Source: JAHDFB01 sp965658745 (GTDB taxonomy: Bacteria > Bacteroidota > Bacteroidia > Chitinophagales > Saprospiraceae). Taken from it: DNA of 32,006 bases. The notes under the pieces are model-generated. The model was not told the DNA's origin and did no database searches. It saw nothing but the letters and a program-made list of their open reading frames with translations. The translations under genes and the position numbers were made by a program. Below are positions 15,059-21,885 of the stretch, piece after piece; the first letter of the stretch is position 1, and each line of letters starts with the position of its first letter. The stretch spans positions 1 to 32,006 of the forward strand of contig CBFHTK010000018.1 of the NCBI GenBank assembly GCA_965658745.1, written 5' to 3'.

Positions 15059-17185
15059 ATGACAAACAAGATTTTGGCTTTTTGGACCTTGGGAATTGCA
15101 GTCCTTATCGGATTGACAACAGGGTGTAGTCCAAAAAATAATGCAATGAAGAAGGACGGAGATCACGAATTCACAAATCAGTTGATTAATGAATCTAGTC
15201 CCTACCTTTTACAGCATGCACACAATCCCGTTAATTGGCATCCTTGGGGCGAAGAAGCGCTACAAAAAGCTAAAGATGAAAACAAGTTATTGATTATCTC
15301 GATAGGATACGCTGCATGTCACTGGTGCCATGTGATGGAGCATGAATCTTTCGAAGATTCACTTGTTGCATCAATAATGAATGAGCACTTTGTGCCAATA
15401 AAAGTCGATCGCGAAGAAAGACCAGATGTTGATGATATCTACATGACAGCTTGCCAACTGATTAGTGGAAGCGGAGGATGGCCTTTGAATGCCTTTGCAC
15501 TACCTGATGGTAGTCCAGTTTGGGCAGGAACCTATTTTCCAAAAGACGATTGGTTAAATGTGCTAAATCAGTTCGTCAAACTAAAAGAATCTAACTACGA
15601 GAAACTGGAAGAAACAGCCGGACAACTCACCAAGGGTATCAGATCGCAAGATGAAATTGTAAAAACAAGTGAGGAGCAAGATTTTAATCAATCTCAACTG
15701 GAACAATTTAGTAGCAATATTCTCAAAGTTTCCGACAAGCGTTTTGGAGGTAGAGCAGGAGCACCTAAATTTCCAATGCCGTCAATTTACGAGTATCTGT
15801 TGAAACAATTTCGCGTCACCGAAGATCCTGAGCTGCTAAGAAATGTTAATCTTTCTTTGACCAATATGGCTGAGGGGGGAATCTATGACCAAATTGGAGG
15901 TGGATTTGCACGTTATTCAACGGACGAAATGTGGTTGGTGCCACATTTTGAGAAGATGTTGTATGATAATGCTCAATTGGTCAGCCTCTATTCCAAGGCT
16001 TATCAAGCGACAAAAATCCCTTTATATGAAGATGTTGTAAAAAATACATTGACGTATATCGAGCGAGAAATGACGGATGATGAAGGTGGTTTTTATAGTT
16101 CCCTAGATGCAGATACGGAAGGAGAAGAAGGTAAATTCTACGTTTGGGAAAGTGATGAACTTGCTGAAGTTGTGGGAGAGGAAGCTTTTCCCATTGTAAA
16201 GGAGTATTACGGTGTTACAAATAGTGGAAACTGGGAGAATACAAATGTGCTTCACCGTCCCGTTGCGCTAGGAAATGTTGCAGCGAAATTCAAATTAGAA
16301 AAGCAGGAAGTTCTTGCAATTATAGACAGTGCCAATGAGCTTATGATGAAGGCTCGGGTCAAGCGCGTTAGACCGCCTCTCGATGACAAGCAAATCACTG
16401 CTTGGAATGCTCTTATGGTAACTGGTTATGTAGATGCGTTCAAAGCATTTGGAGAGGAATCTTACAGAAGTAAAGCTATCAAAGCCACTGACTTTTTATT
16501 GTCAAACCAAATGAAGGAAGATGGTCAACTATACAGAAACTATAAGGATGGAGCGTCATCAATTAACGCTTTTTTAGATGATTACGCTTTCATGATTTTG
16601 GCATTGATCGATGTATATGAAATTAGCTTTGACGAAAAATACCTAGAAGCTGCCTCTAAAATTGCTGGACACGCGCTTGAACATTTCTATGAAGATGAAA
16701 CGGGTATGTTTTACTTTACCTCAGATTTAGACCCACCATTGGTTGCTCGAAAAACAGAGCTTAATGATAATGTCATTCCAGGTAGTAATTCAGCTATGGG
16801 TAGAGCATTATTCGAATTAGGAACACTAAGCTATGATCCTGAACTAACAAATCTGTCTGTTCAAATGCTGAGTAATATGAACGAATATCTCGTTGAGAAT
16901 GAACGCAGTGACTTCTTAGCATCTTGGATAAGCTTATATAATGAGGCTGTAAATACTCCTTATGAAATTGCAATTGTTGGTCCGGAAGCAGCTGAAAAAC
17001 GAGATGAAATGGTAAAGAGGTTCGTTCCTGATGCCTTGTTCCTTGGAGGTGAAACAGAGGGGAGCTTAAAGCTACTAGAGGGGAAATTACAAGGAGATGA
17101 GACCTTTATTTATGTCTGTCAAAATAAGGTATGTAAATTTCCGGTACGAGATGTAGAAGCAGCAATTGACTTAATGACTAGATAA
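15059..17185 (+). CDS. YyaL/DUF255 thioredoxin-like protein, lipoprotein form
   Basis: A large protein (708 residues) of the YyaL/spermatogenesis-associated protein 20 family. Residues 1-23 are a lipoprotein signal with lipobox T-T-G-C (C23). The DUF255 thioredoxin-like domain (about 38-200) starts with the hallmark N-x-L-I-N-E-S-S-P-Y-L-L-Q-H-A-x-N-P-V-N-W and carries a C87-H-W-C90-H motif, then VDREERPDVD. The rest is an (alpha/alpha)6-barrel-like region resembling N-acylglucosamine 2-epimerase (GGIYDQIGGGFARYS, HFEKMLYDNA, SLDADTEGEEGKFY, TAWNALM). The biochemical role of the family is unsettled. The stop is 4 bases before rluF. The lipobox implies it works outside the cytoplasm, so a thiol-redox role in the envelope is a reasonable inference. 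Confidence 0.92.
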   Translation: MTNKILAFWTLGIAVLIGLTTGCSPKNNAMKKDGDHEFTNQLINESSPYLLQHAHNPVNWHPWGEEALQKAKDENKLLIISIGYAACHWCHVMEHESFEDSLVASIMNEHFVPIKVDREERPDVDDIYMTACQLISGSGGWPLNAFALPDGSPVWAGTYFPKDDWLNVLNQFVKLKESNYEKLEETAGQLTKGIRSQDEIVKTSEEQDFNQSQLEQFSSNILKVSDKRFGGRAGAPKFPMPSIYEYLLKQFRVTEDPELLRNVNLSLTNMAEGGIYDQIGGGFARYSTDEMWLVPHFEKMLYDNAQLVSLYSKAYQATKIPLYEDVVKNTLTYIEREMTDDEGGFYSSLDADTEGEEGKFYVWESDELAEVVGEEAFPIVKEYYGVTNSGNWENTNVLHRPVALGNVAAKFKLEKQEVLAIIDSANELMMKARVKRVRPPLDDKQITAWNALMVTGYVDAFKAFGEESYRSKAIKATDFLLSNQMKEDGQLYRNYKDGASSINAFLDDYAFMILALIDVYEISFDEKYLEAASKIAGHALEHFYEDETGMFYFTSDLDPPLVARKTELNDNVIPGSNSAMGRALFELGTLSYDPELTNLSVQMLSNMNEYLVENERSDFLASWISLYNEAVNTPYEIAIVGPEAAEKRDEMVKRFVPDALFLGGETEGSLKLLEGKLQGDETFIYVCQNKVCKFPVRDVEAAIDLMTR

Positions 17186-17189
17186 GATT

Positions 17190-17918
17190 ATGGATGCTCC
17201 TTCAAAAAGTTTAAATAAGTTTATCAGCGAAACAGGCATTTGTTCTCGCCGGGAAGCTGATAAATGGATTGAAGCAGGTCGAGTTACAATCAATAGTGTT
17301 GTCGCCCGAAAAGGTAATCGGGTAGAAGAGGGGGATGAGGTTAAGCTCGATGGTAAAACTTTAGGAGATAAACCCAAAACAGTTTATTTAGCGCTCAATA
17401 AACCTCGTGGTATAGTCTGTACTACAGACAGAAAGGAATCTAAAAACATTGTAGATTTCGTTGGGTATCCACTGCGATTGTTCCCTATTGGTAGACTAGA
17501 TAAAGATTCTGAGGGCCTGATATTTTTAACAAACGACGGAGATATCGTTAATAAGGTTTTACGAGCTGGCAATGCACATGAAAAAGAATACATCGTTGAA
17601 GTAGATCAGATAATTGATCATCGTTTTGTAAATAGAATGTCGGGAGGTATTCCAATTCTTGGTACAAAGACAAATCCTTGCCAAGTAGAGAAAATCGGTA
17701 AGAAACGCTTTCGTATTATACTGACGCAAGGTATGAATCGGCAGATCCGCAGAATGTGCGAGTATTTAGGGTATACGGTAACTAAGTTGAAAAGAATAAG
17801 AATCATGCATATGCATCTGTCCAACCTTGAACTTGGTGCGTACAGACCATTTTCAAAGCAGGAGGTAGCAGAGTTAAATAGACTCGTAAAAAACTCATCA
17901 AAAGACGCAATCAATTGA
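17190..17918 (+). CDS. rluF: 23S rRNA pseudouridine synthase RluF-type
   Basis: Converts a uridine in 23S rRNA (position 2604 in E. coli RluF) to pseudouridine. An N-terminal S4 RNA-binding domain (about 7-55, with ICSRREADKWIEAGRVTIN) is followed by the RsuA/RluB/E/F catalytic domain. The catalytic D104 lies in GRLDKDSEGLIFLTNDGD, then EKEYIVEVD, and GMNRQIRRMCEYLGY with KLKRIRIMHM, the RluF-type ending. The length of 242 residues is close to the usual size. It begins 4 bases after the YyaL-like gene and is probably transcribed with it. It ends 10 bases from the convergent ftsE with no terminator in between. Confidence 0.93.
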   Translation: MDAPSKSLNKFISETGICSRREADKWIEAGRVTINSVVARKGNRVEEGDEVKLDGKTLGDKPKTVYLALNKPRGIVCTTDRKESKNIVDFVGYPLRLFPIGRLDKDSEGLIFLTNDGDIVNKVLRAGNAHEKEYIVEVDQIIDHRFVNRMSGGIPILGTKTNPCQVEKIGKKRFRIILTQGMNRQIRRMCEYLGYTVTKLKRIRIMHMHLSNLELGAYRPFSKQEVAELNRLVKNSSKDAIN

Positions 17919-17928
17919 TAAGGTGCAT

Positions 17929-18609
17929 CTAATCTTCCTCTTGAAGCCTCCCTTTATAGCAACGGAAAACTCTTGCGGGAAATTTTTCAATTAAACGCTC
18001 ATCATGCGTTGCAATAATAATTATAGCATCTTCTTGTATCGCGATCTGCTTCAATAAGCGGATGATGGAATCAGCTGCGTGTTTGTCTAGGTTTGCAGTT
18101 GGTTCATCTGCTACGATTATCTTTGGGTGATTTAGAATAGCGCGGGCTATAGCTACTCTTTGTTGCTCTCCTCCGGAAAGACGATGAATAGGTTCTTTGT
18201 CTTTGTGATGTAAGCCAACGGCCATAAGAACCTCATCTATTCGATTCTGCATCCGTTGCTTATCTTTCCAATCTGTAACACTTAGTATGTATGCTAAATT
18301 CCGTGCAACACTCCATTCTTGAAAAAGCTGAAACTCTTGGAAGATGATGCCCATTTTTCTCCTTAAAGTCGGAATTTCTGATTGCTTGATGTTGACTATA
18401 TCATGCCCAAGAACCTGAGCTTTTCCTTCAAGAACTTGTTCCTCAGCATAGATGCTTTTCAAAAAGCTTGATTTGCCACTACCAGTCTCACCTACGATAT
18501 AACAAGATTCTGCTTTGCTTAATCGAAAGTTAACCTCTGATAAAATCGCTTCAGTGCCATTTGAAATACTAGCCTTTGAAAATTCGATAAGTGCCTCAGG
18601 ACGTTTCAT
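17929..18609 (-). CDS. ftsE: Cell division ABC-transporter ATPase FtsE
   Basis: The ATPase half of FtsEX, which at the division site regulates peptidoglycan hydrolases together with the membrane protein FtsX. Numbered from ATG 18609 (226 residues): Walker A GETGSGKSS (40-48), Q-loop around FQEFQLF (90-96), ABC signature LSGGEQQRVA (144-153), Walker B IIVADEP (164-170), D-loop NLD and H-loop TH. The segment with EIPTLRRKMGIIFQ and W-K-D-K is FtsE-like. The frame is open to a TTG at 18630, but that codon overlaps an exact -7 promoter element, so ATG 18609 is the better start. FtsX is not adjacent: in this window ftsE stands alone. Confidence 0.85.
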   Translation of the reverse strand: MKRPEALIEFSKASISNGTEAILSEVNFRLSKAESCYIVGETGSGKSSFLKSIYAEEQVLEGKAQVLGHDIVNIKQSEIPTLRRKMGIIFQEFQLFQEWSVARNLAYILSVTDWKDKQRMQNRIDEVLMAVGLHHKDKEPIHRLSGGEQQRVAIARAILNHPKIIVADEPTANLDKHAADSIIRLLKQIAIQEDAIIIIATHDERLIEKFPARVFRCYKGRLQEED

Positions 18610-18627
18610 ATTGGGAATTTTGAAACG

Positions 18628-18635
18628 CAAAGGTA
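18628..18635 (-). promoter_or_regulatory. -7 promoter element of ftsE
   Basis: On the minus strand TACCTTTG (18635-18628) is an exact TAnnTTTG match 18 bases before the ATG at 18609. Its position overlaps the alternative TTG start at 18630, which argues against that start. Confidence 0.5.
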
Positions 18636-18721
18636 CATATATCTTTTTTATTTAATATGAAAAATAAACTTCTCGGAGAGGAAAATTCGATAATTGCGAG
18701 TCATGCCTCTGAAAGATATTG

Positions 18722-19315
18722 CTACTCGAAATGTGCCTTCAAGTTTTGCATTGACCTGAAGGGGCCATTACTAGAGAACTTTTCCGCTACCCAAGTTGGA
18801 ATGTTCCCTCCAGGATTGGCAAATAATTCATAAGTCAGTTTGGTTTTTCCATTGGGTAAGGCATCAAAAAACCAAATCGCTTCGAAGCCTTCTAGTCGTA
18901 CGAGTTTACTGGTGACAGAGTGACTCGTTGTCAAGATAGAACGTGACGAATAACTATTTGTGCCGCTTTGAAAAACTTCCCTTTTTATCACTGCATCTCT
19001 ATCTGTCAAAGGAAACGGAAGATCTGTGACATAGTAATATACCGAGGTGTTGTCTCCTTTTTCAAGAATTTTGGCTTCCGAGCAAGCGTAAATCCATTCG
19101 TTGAACCTCGTTACATCCGACGCATATTCCATTACTTCTGCTGGTTTACCATTTATAGTTGCTACCAGCTTGGTCCAATTGCGATCTTCAATATCATGCT
19201 TGGAGTAAATGTCAATACCATCCTTTGTAGAAATATAATTCCAGTCATTTACCAAAAACGAAGGTAAGGTGGAAAGTAAGAGAACAATTCCATAGAGTAG
19301 AGAAGAATATTTCAT
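18722..19315 (-). CDS. Secreted START/SRPBCC-domain protein
   Basis: A 197-residue protein with an N-terminal signal peptide (about 1-22) and a START-type lipid-binding domain. The pattern W-x-Y-I-S-T-K-D-G-I-D-I-Y-S-K, D-V-T-R-F-N-E-W-I-Y-A-C, the strand Y-Y-Y-V-T-D-L-P-F-P-L-T-D-R-D-A-V-I and the C-terminal helix N-P-G-G-N-I-P-T-W-V are the family signature (StAR-related helix-grip fold). Known members bind a hydrophobic ligand in the central cavity; here the ligand is unknown, and exported bacterial members are uncharacterised. It lies upstream of ftsE on the same strand, with 112 bases in between. Confidence 0.85.
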   Translation of the reverse strand: MKYSSLLYGIVLLLSTLPSFLVNDWNYISTKDGIDIYSKHDIEDRNWTKLVATINGKPAEVMEYASDVTRFNEWIYACSEAKILEKGDNTSVYYYVTDLPFPLTDRDAVIKREVFQSGTNSYSSRSILTTSHSVTSKLVRLEGFEAIWFFDALPNGKTKLTYELFANPGGNIPTWVAEKFSSNGPFRSMQNLKAHFE

Positions 19316-19490
19316 GGTATATATTTCATTTATATAACGATTCCTAATTGCAATAAGTTTCTGGCAAACTTGCCATCGTTTTCAGCTGGAAGAATCTTTA
19401 TTTTAACGATTCGCTGTATTACATATTACATGCAAAAGGAAATATTATAGAAAAGTCTTATTTATTTCTATTTCTTTGTTGTAAAAAGAA

Positions 19491-20078
19491 ATGCTAGTAA
19501 TTCCTGATCACATTAAAGGTTTAATTTTTGACTTAGATGGTACCCTGGTAGACACAATGCCTTTACATCTTAAGTCTTGGGTTGCTGTTGGTGAGTTTTT
19601 CAACGTACCAATTACTAAAGAATTAATCAATCAGCATTTGGGGACACCCACAATTGCACTAGTAAATCGATTCAATAATGATTTTGGCTGGGGTTTAGAC
19701 CCAAAATCTGTGCGGAAAAAGAAATCGGAGTTTTACGACAAATTCAAGGGGGAGGTGGGAAAAATTAAGCCAATTGAAGAGATTTATACAATCGCACTAG
19801 ATCAAAAGGGTAAAATGCCTATGTGCATTGCTACAGGATCTTCTAGAGGAAACGCAATTCGAAGTCTTGAAGATATCGGTGCTGCTGACTGGTGGGTTAA
19901 AGTTGTAACTGGATCGGATGATATTCCGGGCAAGCCTAATCCAGAGATTTTTCAAGTTTGTGCAGAAGCGATGAGCCTTCGTCCAGAAGAATGTATGGTT
20001 TTTGAAGATGGACCGTCAGGCATCGAAGCAGCTACCAACGCTGGAATGCTAGTTGTTGATGTTACTAAGCGAAAGTGA
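19491..20078 (+). CDS. HAD-superfamily phosphatase, YqaB/beta-PGM-like
   Basis: A 195-residue subfamily IA haloacid dehalogenase-like hydrolase. The nucleophile is D14 and the acid/base D16 in FDLDGTLVDT, followed by T-M-P-L-H-x-x-x-W. Motif II is the Thr of CIATGSSRG, the lysine is in G-K-P-N-P-E-I-F, and motif IV is VFEDGPSGIEAATNAGM. The helical cap (about 24-90) with H-L-G-T-P-T resembles E. coli YqaB, a fructose-1-phosphate phosphatase, more than a true beta-phosphoglucomutase. The substrate is therefore a small sugar phosphate by family, unproven here. It is 3.7 kb before the glycan locus, but a link is speculative. Confidence 0.87.
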   Translation: MLVIPDHIKGLIFDLDGTLVDTMPLHLKSWVAVGEFFNVPITKELINQHLGTPTIALVNRFNNDFGWGLDPKSVRKKKSEFYDKFKGEVGKIKPIEEIYTIALDQKGKMPMCIATGSSRGNAIRSLEDIGAADWWVKVVTGSDDIPGKPNPEIFQVCAEAMSLRPEECMVFEDGPSGIEAATNAGMLVVDVTKRK

Positions 20079-20100
20079 CAGTTTACTAACTAAATGAGTA

Positions 20101-20140
20101 GAGTGCATAAATTTCCTATGTTTTTTATGCTCTAAGTTTT
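20101..20140 (+). terminator. Possible terminator of the HAD phosphatase gene
   Basis: GAG-TG-CATAAA (20101-20111) pairs with TTTATGCTC (20124-20132) with a two-base bulge, followed by TAAGTTTTTA. The stem is imperfect. Confidence 0.35.
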
Positions 20141-20172
20141 TACTTTTACCGTATTAATAATCAAAAAAGTTC

Positions 20173-20691
20173 ATGATGAAACAGTTAGTTTTTCTATTAT
20201 TATTTGTGATAGGTTTTTCTTCAATGGCATTAGCTAAACCTGCGGTGATCGTACCTGCTGTCACCACGAAAAACCTTACTGCTAATACTTTGGATAAAGG
20301 TGGATTGTGGAGTAAGATTAAAACGAAAGTTCACCAATTTTTTGAAATGATCGAAGATGATGCTGTTCAGATAGCAGTTATTGCTCATATCACAATCATC
20401 GGTTTGATCATTGCCATTGTAATGAATGCGGATAAGAAGTCAGAGTTGGCAACGTTCTATATAAGACAAGTTTTGGGCATATCGGTGTTAGGTCTTGCTG
20501 TATCAATTGCTGTCGCATTACTTTCCCTTATTCCTGTTGTAGGCTTTATTGCTTCGATTGCGGGTTTCTTTATAAGTCTAGGACTTCTAGTATTGCTAGT
20601 TATGAGTCTTTTATCAGCGATCAAGGGTGAGCAAAAAGAACTTCCAGTAGTCGGAAAGATGTTTCAAAAATGGTTTGCTAGTATTGGATAA
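20173..20691 (+). CDS. Signal-peptide-bearing Tic20/DUF4870-like membrane protein, copy 1
   Basis: The product has 172 residues. An N-terminal signal peptide (about 1-21, cleavage near A-L-A-K) precedes a polar stretch with GLWSKIKTKVHQFFEMI, then three to four membrane segments from about 65 to 160. The core N-A-D-K-K-S-E-L-A-T-F-Y-I-R-Q and the ending MSLLSAIKGEQKELPVVGKMFQKWF are the hallmarks I associate with Tic20-like/DUF4870 proteins, which normally lack a signal peptide. A related gene starts 369 bases downstream, probably a tandem duplicate. TACTTTTA near 20144 resembles a -7 element. Function is unknown. Confidence 0.75.
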   Translation: MMKQLVFLLLFVIGFSSMALAKPAVIVPAVTTKNLTANTLDKGGLWSKIKTKVHQFFEMIEDDAVQIAVIAHITIIGLIIAIVMNADKKSELATFYIRQVLGISVLGLAVSIAVALLSLIPVVGFIASIAGFFISLGLLVLLVMSLLSAIKGEQKELPVVGKMFQKWFASIG

Positions 20692-20749
20692 AGAGAATGC
20701 ACAGAGGTGTTACTTGATTTCAATCCTGTCTTGTAAGAATTATTATAGG

Positions 20750-20782
20750 AATCTGTATCAAGTTTTTGATGCAGATTTTTTT
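20750..20782 (+). terminator. Intrinsic terminator after copy 1
   Basis: AATCTGTATCAA (20750-20761) pairs with TTGATGCAGATT (20766-20777) with one G-T wobble, a 4-nt loop and a run of T through 20782. Confidence 0.85.
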
Positions 20783-21060
20783 GTATGATTGCAGAACTAT
20801 TATATTGGAGCTCTATCTAGATGCAGATTTTAATATTAAAAGTGCAAATTAGAGGAAAGGAATGTTGTCTTACACTAGATCAGTATTTGGAGAGGTATTA
20901 TCTAAGATTTAAGCTGTGAATTGCTGTGAAAATAGAGTTGTCCATTTTCTTTAATGAAAAGATCCGTTTACTGCTTAAATTCATAGGCATAGTCCTTTAG
21001 AGAATAAGCCTTTTTCTTTAAATACATACTTGAAATTTTAATAATAGAGTTCTCTAGATC
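20783..21060. other. Intergenic region between the duplicated membrane-protein genes
   Basis: No gene is seen. A 12-bp direct repeat, GATGCAGATTTT, occurs at 20768-20779 (inside the terminator) and again at 20820-20831, possibly the trace of a duplicated terminator arm. Confidence 0.4.
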
Positions 21061-21621
21061 ATGCAGTTAACAAGAATATTATTATTTATTATCGGATTTA
21101 CTTTTACGTCTTGCATGGCGGTTGAGGTTGTCATACCAACGATAGCAACACAACATATATCGGTAAAGTCACTGCAAAAAGATGGAATTTGGAGTAGAAT
21201 AAAAAAAATAGTTCACAGTTATTTTGAACTTTTGAAGGATAGGGGAGTCCTGATTGCAGTGATAGCGCATATTCCCATTCTTGGCTTGATTGTAGCAATA
21301 GTAATGAATGCTGGAAATAAATCGGAGCTAGCAGAATTTTATATCAAACAAGTTGCTGGATTATCACTGATTGGACTGCTCATAGGACTTACATTGGGAC
21401 TCGTATATTTTGTTTTTCTAACAATTATTTCCTCCATTTCTGTGGTAGGTTTTGTAGCTCTACTTGTTATATGGTATATGGCTGTTTCTTGGGGAATTGT
21501 ATCCTATCTAGGTTTATTCATATTTTTGATAATGAGCCTTTTGTCTGCAACGAAAGGTGAGCAGAAGGAACTTCCGGTTGTGGGTGAGTTGTTTCAAAAG
21601 TGGTTTTCTAGAAATACGTGA
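21061..21621 (+). CDS. Signal-peptide-bearing Tic20/DUF4870-like membrane protein, copy 2
   Basis: The 186-residue paralogue of the protein encoded at 20173. It shares the layout (signal peptide to about residue 20, then GIWSRIKKIVHSYFELLKDRG, AVIAHIPILGLIVAIVMNAG, K-S-E-L-A-E-F-Y-I-K-Q-V) and the same ending, MSLLSATKGEQKELPVVGELFQKWF. It differs by a longer, more hydrophobic central loop (about 115-150) that adds a membrane segment. The two proteins are clearly homologous but well diverged, so the duplication is not recent. It is convergent with the T9SS gene on the other strand. Function is unknown. Confidence 0.75.
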   Translation: MQLTRILLFIIGFTFTSCMAVEVVIPTIATQHISVKSLQKDGIWSRIKKIVHSYFELLKDRGVLIAVIAHIPILGLIVAIVMNAGNKSELAEFYIKQVAGLSLIGLLIGLTLGLVYFVFLTIISSISVVGFVALLVIWYMAVSWGIVSYLGLFIFLIMSLLSATKGEQKELPVVGELFQKWFSRNT

Positions 21622-21827
21622 AATAAATACATTGGAACTAGCTCTTATAAAATATCGGAATTTTAGCTGTCTAGTGCATATTTTATAACAACCTTTTCGG
21701 TTAGACCTTTAAAAGAGAACAAATATATTCTAGGGTGTCTTATTGCTTTGCTGTTCAAATTTTCATTATATAATGCGATTTTTGTACTTTAACTACAAGA
21801 GTAATATTTCAGCACTTTTATTAAAAT

Positions 21828-21861
21828 ATAAAAAGCCTGCCCAATTCTTCAGGCAGGCTTT
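21828..21861 (-). terminator. Intrinsic terminator of the T9SS SusE-repeat gene
   Basis: A perfect 10-bp stem, AAAGCCTGCC (21832-21841) and GGCAGGCTTT (21852-21861), lies 25 bases past the stop. On the minus strand it is followed by T-rich sequence. It may also stop the convergent membrane-protein transcript. Confidence 0.8.
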
Positions 21862-21885
21862 CTACACAAACTTTTTAAGGAAGAA

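Noticed and set aside
14942..15166. Minus-strand 74-codon frame upstream of the YyaL-like gene
   Set aside because: It overlaps the promoter and signal peptide of the real gene and has no coding features.
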